Assembly: GCA_028713875.1 (NCBI GenBank)
Contig: JAQTNM010000118.1
Location: 1-5,187, forward strand
DNA length: 5,187 nucleotides
DNA from: Candidatus Omnitrophota bacterium
Lineage (GTDB): Bacteria; Omnitrophota; Gorgyraeia; Gygaellales; Profunditerraquicolaceae
Reading direction: 5' to 3'
Shown here: piece by piece, positions 1 to 5,187 of the stretch
Position numbering within the stretch: position 1 is the first letter of the stretch
Layout of the letters: each line of letters opens with the position of its first letter
Notes under the pieces: model-generated
What the model was told of the DNA's origin: nothing
The model's input: the letters and a program-made list of their open reading frames with translations, nothing else
Database searches by the model: none
Position numbers and translations under genes: made by a program

Positions 1-807
1 TGCAACCTAAGAAAAAAGAAGTTTGAGCTGGCGCTCATACTTCATCCTACCAACCGCGTGCGCCTGGTGACTTTCTTTGCCAGGATACCCAAAAGAGTAG
101 GTTATGACCGTAAGCTGGGTTTTTTGCTTACCGACAAAGTAAAGCACGCCAAGCATCTGGGAGAGAAGCATGAGCTGGAATATAACCTGGACCTGGTAAG
201 GTATTTAGGCATTGAGCCGCAGGATACAACCCTGTTTATGCCAATAAGACAGGAATCGGAAAAATGGGCGGATGAGCTGTTTAAAAAGGAAGGCATCAAA
301 GAAGGGGATAAATTGCTTGCCCTGCATCCGGGCGCAAGCTGCCCTTCCAAAATCTGGCCTCACGATAGATTCGCGCAGACCGCAGACAGCTTGGCTGAAA
401 AATACGGGTTTAAAGTTATCGTTGTAGCCGGCCCCAAGGACATTAAGCTTGCTCAGAATACAATTAAACATATGCGGCAGCAGGCAATTGACCTGGCAGC
501 CAAAACCTCGATCAGCCAGTTGGCCAGCATATTAAAAAGATGTTCTTTATTCATCTCTAATGATTCCGGGCCGGTGCATATGGCTTCGGCTTTAAACACT
601 CCGGTCATCTCCATATTCGGCCGCAACCAGGCGGGGTTAAGTCCGAAGCGCTGGGGGCCTACGGGTAAACGCAGCCGCATATTGCACAAAGAAGTAGGCT
701 GTATAGAATGTATAGCCCATAATTGCGTCAAGGATTTTATCTGCCTGAAAGCCATCACTGTTGAAGATGTCGTCAAAGTCGCCGAAGAAATTTTGACAAA
801 CCAATAG
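1..807 (+). CDS. Glycosyltransferase family 9 (LPS heptosyltransferase, WaaF/RfaF-like), 5' truncated by window edge
   Basis: This is the C-terminal 268 residues of a family 9 glycosyltransferase, which would transfer L-glycero-D-manno-heptose from ADP-heptose to the LPS inner core on the cytoplasmic side of the inner membrane. The frame is open from base 1. Codons before the first possible GTG (58) encode LALILHPTNRVRLV, typical of the family's N-terminal domain, so that GTG is not the real start and roughly 70-80 residues lie upstream (family about 330-350). The C-terminal nucleotide-sugar domain shows LHPGAS (about 322-339) and the hallmark SNDSGPVHMASAL (556-594), followed by PVISIFG. A cysteine-containing tail (CIECIAHNC, then C) is common in this family. 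It ends with TAG at 805-807. Family membership is clear. The exact acceptor (heptosyltransferase I, II or another) cannot be told from this fragment. The downstream hldA and kdsB genes support an LPS role. Confidence 0.9.
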   Translation, partial: CNLRKKKFELALILHPTNRVRLVTFFARIPKRVGYDRKLGFLLTDKVKHAKHLGEKHELEYNLDLVRYLGIEPQDTTLFMPIRQESEKWADELFKKEGIKEGDKLLALHPGASCPSKIWPHDRFAQTADSLAEKYGFKVIVVAGPKDIKLAQNTIKHMRQQAIDLAAKTSISQLASILKRCSLFISNDSGPVHMASALNTPVISIFGRNQAGLSPKRWGPTGKRSRILHKEVGCIECIAHNCVKDFICLKAITVEDVVKVAEEILTNQ

Positions 808-818
808 TTGTCTACGAT

Positions 819-983
819 ATTTTAGGGTCTTGCTTCCGGCTGCTGAAAATTTTTGCCGTCGGCTACGGCTTACTTCCTCGTTCCGGGTAGCCTGTATCGG
901 ATTAGCGTCCTTCACTCGTCGTAAATCCTTGCCGACCTTTGCCAAAAATTTTCTTATGCAGCCTCCAGCAACAACCCTAAAAT
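819..983. repeat. 165-bp imperfect palindrome with two internal hairpins (MITE/REP-like element)
   Basis: The ends are a perfect 10-bp inverted repeat: ATTTTAGGGT at 819-828 and ACCCTAAAAT at 974-983. Pairing continues inward with interruptions: TTGCTTCCGGCTGC (830-843) against 958-971 (11 of 14), GAAAATTTTTG (845-855) against CAAAAATTTTC (943-953), and GTCGGC (858-863) against GCCGAC (931-936). Inside the long stem, GGCTAC/GTAGCC (861-866/887-892) and GGATT/AATCC (899-903/924-928) could form two smaller hairpins, giving a branched fold. The GGCTAC stem shares bases with the outer stem, so the two may be alternatives. No U-tract follows, so it is not a standard terminator. It lies 11 bases after the heptosyltransferase stop. 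It resembles short non-autonomous mobile elements or extragenic palindromes, but no target duplication is clear and copy number cannot be seen from one window. Confidence 0.7.
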
Positions 984-1030
984 TGCATATTCACACTTTC
1001 GGTTGCCAGAGGAATGCACATGATGTGAAT
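980..1030 (+). pseudogene. Possible relic of a MiaB/RimO/MtaB-type methylthiotransferase N-terminus
   Basis: In one frame the stretch reads KLHIHTFGCQRNAHDVN. Radical-SAM methylthiotransferases begin with a motif like K-x-x-I-x-T-F-G-C-Q-M-N-x-x-D-S-E, whose cysteine is the first ligand of the N-terminal iron-sulfur cluster. Ile, TFGCQ, Asn and Asp match with correct spacing, and M to R in GCQMN is a one-base change (ATG to AGG). After this the frame gives a basic, non-family sequence and stops at 1124-1126. No ribosome binding site or good start codon is present; the nearest in-frame ATG (956) lies inside the palindrome. I read it as a possible leftover of a gene whose body was deleted. About ten matching residues is thin evidence, and the same bases also form a stem-loop, so chance similarity is quite possible. 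Confidence 0.3.
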
Positions 1031-1031
1031 A
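988..1031. repeat. Stem-loop with 8-bp perfect stem
   Basis: TATTCACA (988-995) is the exact reverse complement of TGTGAATA (1024-1031), with a 28-base loop. It begins four bases after the large palindrome and covers the MiaB-like stretch. No U-run follows. Function unknown; it may belong to the same structured element as the palindrome. Confidence 0.4.
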
Positions 1032-1044
1032 ACGAGCACAGCTT

Positions 1045-1100
1045 GTCTCGGAGGGAGCGTAAGGCGCGCAGGGGCAAGATTATGAGGCGAGACTTCTCCG
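1045..1100. repeat. Weak stem-loop region with two alternative stems
   Basis: GTCTCG (1045-1050) pairs with CGAGAC (1088-1093), and the overlapping CGGAG (1049-1053) pairs with CTCCG (1096-1100), so two mutually exclusive short stems are possible. The purine-rich, GC-richer intervening sequence (AGGGAGCGTAAGGCGCGC) looks unlike the neighbouring genes. Short stems such as these can arise by chance. The remaining gap (about 1101-1180) shows no gene, only a G-rich stretch. Confidence 0.25.
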
Positions 1101-1184
1101 TAAATAGCATCTTTGCTAGCCACTAGGATAATAACTGAAGGGGTTGGGGGTGCTTATAGGTGAAGAGACAGGTGGGCGAGTTAT

Positions 1185-1190
1185 TATAAT
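1185..1190 (+). promoter_or_regulatory. Possible -10 box (TATAAT) for the exported-protein/hydrolase unit
   Basis: A perfect TATAAT lies 33 bases before the ATG at 1224, which would place the transcript start near 1197 and leave a short leader containing the ribosome binding site. No good -35 is seen at normal spacing: 1162-1167 reads GAAGAG, and a GAGACA at 1165-1170 is too close. The box may therefore be weak, need an activator, or be chance. Confidence 0.35.
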
Positions 1191-1207
1191 CGTGCAGAGG
1201 ATAAAAG

Positions 1208-1215
1208 AAGGAGGT
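1208..1215 (+). promoter_or_regulatory. Strong ribosome binding site (AAGGAGGT)
   Basis: This near-perfect anti-16S match is eight bases before the ATG at 1224 and fixes that codon as the start of the exported protein. Confidence 0.75.
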
Positions 1216-1223
1216 AGCTAAGT

Positions 1224-1790
1224 ATGAGAAGAATAATCCTGGTGTCTATCGCCTTGATATTCTTATCAAATTTTAGTTTTGCGGAGAATAATCCTTCTTT
1301 GGATAAAGCGTGTTTTAGTCTGGAAGGCGCCTCTGGTGAAACCACAAAAGTAATGGAAGCTGTTTTCAATCAACTCAAATCTGCGGGGACTTTGCCTGCG
1401 GGCTTTCCGGTATATAGCAAAACAGAAATAGTAGGTGAATTTACAAAGCCGCATACAATCAAGGCGGTTCCTGTTATCTCCGTTAAATTAGCTGATTCTA
1501 TTTTAATTAGCAAAGGCAAGTTTATAACCTTTGCAGTATGGGGATTAAATACCAGGCCGGCACCTTATACGGATTTCATTTATCTATTAAAAGAAAAAGA
1601 CGAATATGCCATCGAAAACGGGCTTGAAGGATTCAAGCAGTATAAATACATTGAAGTATGCTATGCAAATTTAATGCCTGTAACAAAGGAAGGGTTTTAT
1701 GGTGGAGATTTCTCGGAAGCAGATAAAATTATAACTTTGGTCCGCCAAGGGTTATTGCAAACCGGATGCAGGAAAATAGAATGTCCTTAA
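1224..1790 (+). CDS. Exported protein of unknown function, signal peptide, four cysteines
   Basis: I do not recognise this 188-residue protein. The start is supported by AAGGAGGT eight bases upstream. Residues 1-20 form a typical Sec signal peptide: MRR, a hydrophobic core (about 4-14), then FSFA before Glu21, a plausible signal peptidase I site. There is no lipobox cysteine, so it is probably periplasmic or outer-surface rather than a lipoprotein. No other membrane segment is evident. The predicted mature part has four cysteines (30, 146, 182, 187), the last two close together at the C-terminus, compatible with disulfides. It is rich in Lys, aromatic and beta-branched residues, suggesting a small soluble mixed alpha/beta domain. 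The DNA looks more A/T-rich than the flanking LPS genes. It is followed after 18 bases by the hydrolase gene, so the two are probably co-transcribed. No function is proposed. Confidence 0.8.
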   Translation: MRRIILVSIALIFLSNFSFAENNPSLDKACFSLEGASGETTKVMEAVFNQLKSAGTLPAGFPVYSKTEIVGEFTKPHTIKAVPVISVKLADSILISKGKFITFAVWGLNTRPAPYTDFIYLLKEKDEYAIENGLEGFKQYKYIEVCYANLMPVTKEGFYGGDFSEADKIITLVRQGLLQTGCRKIECP

Positions 1791-1796
1791 CAAATA

Positions 1797-1803
1797 TAAG
1801 GAG
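1797..1803 (+). promoter_or_regulatory. Ribosome binding site of the alpha/beta hydrolase
   Basis: TAAGGAG lies five bases before the ATG at 1809. It falls in the 18-base gap after the exported-protein stop, which supports a two-gene transcript. Confidence 0.65.
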
Positions 1804-1808
1804 AATTT

Positions 1809-2705
1809 ATGGTAAAAATCAATCCTGAAATTATAACTACAAAAAAAGGCGTGGTTGAGTTTGACATAACAAAAGGGGAGCTTCCTGTTGTCTTGAGCGT
1901 GCATGGAGGGTTGGGAGGCGCGGATCAGGCCCGCGTAATGGTATCTTGGTTAGACAGTGATAAATATAGATTACTATGCCCTTCAAGACCGGGTTATCTG
2001 GGGACGCCGCTTGAGAGCGGTGCGACAATCGAGGAGCAGGCAGATTTATTTGCTGCTTTGCTGGATGAGCTTAAGATAGATAAAGTCGCCTGCATATCAG
2101 CTTCCGCAGGCGGGCCTCCGTCTTACATGTTTGCTATCCGTCATCCCGATAGAGTGTGGGCGCTTATAGCCATTGACAGCGTAAGCGGTTATTACGATAT
2201 GCCGGAGACGGCGGGCGCGCTGACACAGCTTTTGTTCCTCAGCCCCCTGGGCCAGAAAATAAATAAGATGCTGGAAGAGAAGAGGCCGGATTTATTCCTG
2301 CAGCAGTTATATCAGGCTGAAGCCTACTTTACGAAAGGACAGCTTAAAAGACACGTAGATTTCGCTCTGAAATCACCGGGCGGACTGGATTTCGTAAAGG
2401 CGTTTATGGATACGATGTATCCGTATGACAGGCGCAAGCTAGGCACTGAAAACGACATGCAGCAATATAGAAAGTTGACTCATCTTCCGGTTGAAAAAAT
2501 AAGCTGCCCCAGTTTAATCATACACGGCACCCACGATGCCGACGTAAAATTCTACGACGGGGTTTACGCGTACGAGCATATCCCGCATGCCGAGCGTTAT
2601 TGGATAGAAGAAGGTTCTCATCTGGGTTTCTGGTTAAGCCCCCGGACGCAAGCTAGCCAGGAAATTGCGCACCAGTTCCTGGATAAGAATGCAGGGGGAC
2701 AATGA
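1809..2705 (+). CDS. Alpha/beta hydrolase fold protein
   Basis: This 298-residue protein has the layout of a single-domain alpha/beta hydrolase. VVLSVHGGLGG (27-37) is the strand and oxyanion-hole loop. CPSRPGYLGTP (57-67) is the usual following segment. ISASAGG (96-102) is the nucleophile elbow with Ser99. A helical lid-like insertion spans about 130-225. LIIHGTHDADV (236-246) carries the probable acidic residue Asp243, and GSH (269-271) supplies the catalytic His271. All triad members are present, so it should be active as an esterase, lipase-like enzyme or C-C/amide hydrolase. The substrate cannot be inferred. The elbow has Ser at the first position of the usual G-x-S-x-G, a tolerated variant. 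No signal peptide is seen, so it is probably cytoplasmic. Its partner gene upstream encodes an exported protein. Confidence 0.88.
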   Translation: MVKINPEIITTKKGVVEFDITKGELPVVLSVHGGLGGADQARVMVSWLDSDKYRLLCPSRPGYLGTPLESGATIEEQADLFAALLDELKIDKVACISASAGGPPSYMFAIRHPDRVWALIAIDSVSGYYDMPETAGALTQLLFLSPLGQKINKMLEEKRPDLFLQQLYQAEAYFTKGQLKRHVDFALKSPGGLDFVKAFMDTMYPYDRRKLGTENDMQQYRKLTHLPVEKISCPSLIIHGTHDADVKFYDGVYAYEHIPHAERYWIEEGSHLGFWLSPRTQASQEIAHQFLDKNAGGQ

Positions 2706-2720
2706 AGCCGAAATATATGG

Positions 2721-2748
2721 TTGATTTAACGTAGATTTATGATAAAAT
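2721..2748 (+). promoter_or_regulatory. Probable promoter for the DHS-like/hldA/kdsB operon
   Basis: TTGATT (2721-2726) and TAAAAT (2743-2748) are separated by 16 bases and resemble sigma-70 -35 and -10 boxes (4 of 6 and 5 of 6). Transcription would begin near 2755, only a few bases before the ATG at 2760, leaving no room for a ribosome binding site. The 54-base gap is A/T-rich and holds nothing else recognisable. Confidence 0.45.
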
Positions 2749-2759
2749 TATAAGTTCTG

Positions 2760-3689
2760 ATGATAAACATACATAAGGTAAAAACATACTCTATAAAGAA
2801 ACGCCATAGCAAGGTAGAGATCGGGGACTTTGCCAGGGTTCCCGTGAAAAGGACAAGCTTTGCCCGTTTCTATAAATCTTTGCCTAATATATTGAAGGTA
2901 AAGGATTTTAACGCGGTAGTTGAAGCCATTGTTAAGGCGCATAAGAAGAAAAAAGCCGTGATCTTCATGTGCGGGGCGCACGTGATAAAATGCGGGCTTA
3001 ATCCGGTTTTGATCGAGTTGTTGAAGAAAAAGGTCATCACCTGCATTGCCTTAAACGGCGCCTGCGCCATTCACGATTTTGAGATCGCTTTCCAGGGCAG
3101 GACTTCCGAAGACGTTGCCGAAAATCTTAAAGACGGCAAATTCGGCATGGCTAAGGAAACCGCGGATTTTATCAATACTGCCGTAAACGAAGGTGTGCTT
3201 GAGGGGATGGGGTTCGGCCAGTCCCTGGCTGAAAGAATCAGTAAGGCAAAATTACCATATAAGAATTTAAGCCTGATTTATAATGCCTATAAATATAAAG
3301 TCCCGGTTTGCGTGCATGTGGCTATCGGCACGGATATCATCCATCAGCATTCTTCTTTTAACGGAAGCCGCGCCGGAGAGGGGTCTTTGCGCGACTTTTA
3401 TCAGCTGACCGAGAGTATCCGGGGCTTAAACAACGGCGGAGTAGTGCTTAATTTCGGCTCGGCAGTAATATTACCCGAAGTATTTTTAAAGGCGCTGAAT
3501 TTAGCGCGCAATTTAGGTTTTAAAGTTAAGGATTTTACCAGCGCCACCTTTGATATGATTTATAACTACCGTCCGGCGCAGAATGTAGTAACCCGCCCGG
3601 TTGAGCCGGGAGGAAAGGGTTTTTACATTATCGGTCATCATGAGATCATGCTGCCGCTTCTTGCCCAGGCGGTTTTAGAGAAGATATGA
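2760..3689 (+). CDS. Deoxyhypusine synthase-like family protein, function unknown
   Basis: This 309-residue protein resembles the bacterial deoxyhypusine-synthase-like (DHS-like) group, which has a Rossmann-type NAD-binding fold. Visible conserved blocks are MCGAHVIKCGLNP (70-82), NGACAIHDFEIA (99-110), GRTSEDVAE (113-121), HVAIGTDIIHQH (186-197) and NFGSAVILPEVF (231-242). The lysine motif of true deoxyhypusine synthase (SWGKI) is not present near the C-terminus, and bacteria have no eIF5A substrate, so the reaction must differ or is unknown. An in-frame TAA at 2751 makes the ATG at 2760 the first possible standard start. No Shine-Dalgarno sequence precedes it. Its stop overlaps the hldA start (ATGA), so the two are translationally coupled, which suggests work in or near heptose/LPS synthesis. 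No signal peptide or membrane segment is seen. The family assignment rests on remembered motifs. Confidence 0.75.
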   Translation: MINIHKVKTYSIKKRHSKVEIGDFARVPVKRTSFARFYKSLPNILKVKDFNAVVEAIVKAHKKKKAVIFMCGAHVIKCGLNPVLIELLKKKVITCIALNGACAIHDFEIAFQGRTSEDVAENLKDGKFGMAKETADFINTAVNEGVLEGMGFGQSLAERISKAKLPYKNLSLIYNAYKYKVPVCVHVAIGTDIIHQHSSFNGSRAGEGSLRDFYQLTESIRGLNNGGVVLNFGSAVILPEVFLKALNLARNLGFKVKDFTSATFDMIYNYRPAQNVVTRPVEPGGKGFYIIGHHEIMLPLLAQAVLEKI

Positions 3690-4723
3690 AGAAATTAAAA
3701 AATATAATCAGCCGTTTTAATAAGGCGAAAATACTGGTTATCGGAGACCTGATCCTGGACGAATACATCTGGGGCCAGGTGGAGCGGATTTCTCCCGAGG
3801 CGCCGGTGCCGGTAGTCTGGGCGGACAGGCGTACCTACGTTCCCGGAGGCGCAGCTAACGTAGCCAGCAATATCCGCGGCCTGGATGCCAAGGTCTGCCT
3901 CCTGGGCGCGGTGGGCAGCGACGCAAATGCCAAGACGCTTTTATCAGAGCTTAAAAAAAGAGGGATAGGCACCGCCGGTATATTTGTTGAGCCGAAAAGG
4001 CATACCACGGTCAAAACACGCGTTATCGCCGGTCACCAGCAGATGGTCAGGGTGGACTGGGAACACACGCATGCGCTTACCGCAAAGCTGAATTCCGGCA
4101 TCATCAGCTTCATTAGAAGAAATCTGGACAACTTTGACGCGGTGATAATAGAAGATTACGGCAAGGGCGTAGTCAATAGCAGCCTTCTTGAAGAAGTTAT
4201 ACGCCTGTCTCATAAAGACAAAAAGGTCGTTACCGTTGATCCGAAAGAAGAAAACTTCCAGTATTACCGCGGCGTAACTTCCATCACGCCTAACCGCAAA
4301 GAGCTGGAAAATGCGATCAGGAATCTGCGGATAAAGGATAAAACCAATAGTTTTCACGTCCATGACGACCGTCTGGATACGGATAAGGATATTGATCTGG
4401 CGGCAAGCCAGATCGTAAAATATTTGAACCTTGGGTCAATGCTGGTTACGCTGGGCGAGAACGGCATGCGCCTGTTTGAAAAAAGCGGACGCACCACGCA
4501 TATACCCACCGTGGCCCAGGAAGTTTTTGACGTTTCCGGAGCAGGTGATACGGTTATTGCGACTTTTACCCTGTCCCTTTCCTGCGATGCCACCAGCCTT
4601 GAGGCAGCGCACATCGCCAATTTCGCCGCCGGCATCGTGGTAAGCAAGTTAGGCACGGCAGTGACCTCCAGGAAAGAATTATCGGAAAGGATAGCGTTGG
4701 ACAAATGGATGTTATCGGCGTAA
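3686..4723 (+). CDS. hldA: D-glycero-beta-D-manno-heptose-7-phosphate kinase (RfaE1/HldA type)
   Basis: This 345-residue PfkB/ribokinase-family sugar kinase makes heptose 1,7-bisphosphate from heptose 7-phosphate and ATP in the cytoplasm, a step towards ADP-heptose for the LPS core. Evidence: VIGDLILDEYIWGQVERISP (18-37) followed by EAPVPVV is diagnostic for the heptose kinase branch. PGGAANVASNI (53-63) is the sugar-binding loop. VDPK (184-187) and ITPN (200-203) are conserved core segments. DVSGAGDT (282-289) carries the catalytic base Asp288 and anion hole. LGTA near the C-terminus is also typical. It stops after the kinase domain, so it lacks the nucleotidyltransferase half of the fused HldE; a separate hldC/rfaE2 and a gmhB should exist elsewhere. 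A stretch after ITPN (about 210-232) is longer than I expect for the family. It overlaps the upstream gene by 4 bases and kdsB by 19. Confidence 0.92.
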   Translation: MKKLKNIISRFNKAKILVIGDLILDEYIWGQVERISPEAPVPVVWADRRTYVPGGAANVASNIRGLDAKVCLLGAVGSDANAKTLLSELKKRGIGTAGIFVEPKRHTTVKTRVIAGHQQMVRVDWEHTHALTAKLNSGIISFIRRNLDNFDAVIIEDYGKGVVNSSLLEEVIRLSHKDKKVVTVDPKEENFQYYRGVTSITPNRKELENAIRNLRIKDKTNSFHVHDDRLDTDKDIDLAASQIVKYLNLGSMLVTLGENGMRLFEKSGRTTHIPTVAQEVFDVSGAGDTVIATFTLSLSCDATSLEAAHIANFAAGIVVSKLGTAVTSRKELSERIALDKWMLSA

Positions 4724-5187
4724 TACCGGCAAGGTATTCATCAACCCGCTTTGAAGGCAAGGTGCTTGTCCAGATAATGGGCAAGCCGATGATCCGGCAC
4801 GTCTGGGAACGGGCAAAGCAAGCCAGGATCCTTGACGACCTGTTCATTGCCTGCGACGACGAAAGGGTATCGGAGGCTTGTTCCGGATTCGGGGCAAAGG
4901 TTGTTTTTACTTCCAAGGGTCACCTTTCCGGGACCGACAGGATCATTGAGGTAGTCAACCCCCTGGATGTTAAAGTGATAGTAAATATCCAGGGCGATGA
5001 GCCGCTGATCCATCCGATGATGATCGATATGGCAGCCCAGGCCTTACTGGACGATAAGGCCGTTTCCATGTCCACGATAATGAAACAGATAGAAGATATC
5101 CACGAAATAAATAATCCGGATGTAGTCAAGGTGGTGGCGGATAAGAATAATTTCGCCCTTTATTTTTCCAGAGCGGCCATTCCTTTC
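4705..5187 (+). CDS. kdsB: 3-deoxy-manno-octulosonate cytidylyltransferase (CMP-KDO synthetase), 3' truncated by window edge
   Basis: The N-terminal 161 residues of KdsB, which couples KDO to CTP to give CMP-KDO for lipid A glycosylation, in the cytoplasm. The family is about 245-255 residues, so roughly two thirds is present. Motifs: VIGVIPARYSSTRFEGK (3-19) is the nucleotide-binding loop, GKPMIRHV (26-33) follows, HLSGTDRI (73-80) is the conserved CTP/KDO segment, and VNIQGDEP (93-100) contains the metal-binding Asp98. YFSRAAIPF, at the window end, matches the usual YFSRxPIP region. The start ATG at 4705 is inside hldA, 19 bases before that gene's end. It gives the standard short N-terminus, and a weak AAAGGA lies at 4685-4690, so translation is probably coupled. 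Two substitutions are notable: Glu17 where Pro is usual in RFPGK, and Ala in SRAAIPF where Pro is usual. Confidence 0.93.
   Translation, partial: MDVIGVIPARYSSTRFEGKVLVQIMGKPMIRHVWERAKQARILDDLFIACDDERVSEACSGFGAKVVFTSKGHLSGTDRIIEVVNPLDVKVIVNIQGDEPLIHPMMIDMAAQALLDDKAVSMSTIMKQIEDIHEINNPDVVKVVADKNNFALYFSRAAIPF

Noticed and set aside
58..60. GTG as a start codon for the heptosyltransferase
   Set aside because: The frame is open and family-like from base 1, so the true start is upstream of the window.
819..983. Palindrome as a rho-independent terminator of the heptosyltransferase gene
   Set aside because: The stem is very long and interrupted, the inner part is branched, and no run of T follows the right arm at 983.
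830..1126. 98-residue open frame across the palindrome and repeats
   Set aside because: It starts inside the palindrome, has no ribosome binding site, is strongly basic and repeat-derived, and only a short internal piece looks protein-like. I list that piece as a possible relic and do not call a gene.
1140..1176. G-rich stretch as a G-quadruplex
   Set aside because: Only three runs of three or more G are present (1140-1143, 1146-1150, 1174-1176), with long gaps before the last. The canonical four-run pattern is not met.
3944..4363. 139-residue minus-strand open frame within hldA
   Set aside because: It lies wholly opposite a well-conserved kinase gene, shows no recognisable motifs and has no ribosome binding site that I can see; a shadow frame.
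4566..5129. Several minus-strand open frames opposite kdsB
   Set aside because: The plus strand reads as a clear KdsB N-terminus through to the window end, so these are shadows.
1..5187. CRISPR array, tRNA, rRNA or transposase
   Set aside because: I saw no regularly spaced direct repeats, no cloverleaf with CCA end, no rRNA-like segment, and no transposase-like protein in the window.

Overview
The window looks like part of the lipopolysaccharide inner-core (heptose/KDO) locus of a Gram-negative-type bacterium. Four of the six protein genes support this: a glycosyltransferase family 9 heptosyltransferase, a deoxyhypusine-synthase-like protein, a heptose-7-phosphate kinase (hldA/rfaE1 type) and CMP-KDO synthetase (kdsB). 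The moderate GC content, the separate hldA kinase and the style of the proteins suggest a poorly cultivated lineage such as Omnitrophota or a deltaproteobacterial relative. That placement is an impression from memory and was not tested.

Layout, all genes on the + strand. (1) 1-807: 3' part of a heptosyltransferase that begins upstream of the window. (2) 808-1223: a 416-base gap without a convincing intact gene. It holds a 165-bp imperfect palindrome (819-983) with two smaller hairpins inside it, two further stem-loops, and a short stretch that resembles the N-terminus of a MiaB-type methylthiotransferase. A TATAAT box and a strong ribosome binding site lead into the next gene. (3) 1224-2705: an apparent two-gene unit made of an unrecognised exported protein and an alpha/beta hydrolase. 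(4) 2706-2759: a short gap with a plausible promoter placed so close to the next start codon that the transcript may be leaderless. (5) 2760-5187: a tightly packed operon of the deoxyhypusine-synthase-like gene, hldA and kdsB. The last two junctions overlap by 4 and 19 bases. kdsB runs off the window end.

How they fit together: HldA phosphorylates heptose 7-phosphate on the way to ADP-heptose, and family 9 heptosyltransferases use ADP-heptose. KdsB activates KDO, which forms the base of the inner core to which heptose is attached. The deoxyhypusine-synthase-like protein is translationally coupled to hldA, which suggests a role linked to envelope biosynthesis, but its reaction is unknown. The exported protein and the hydrolase have no evident LPS role and may be a cassette inserted between core genes. 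The most interesting items are the deoxyhypusine-synthase-like gene in a heptose/KDO operon and the palindromic element with the possible gene relic beside it.
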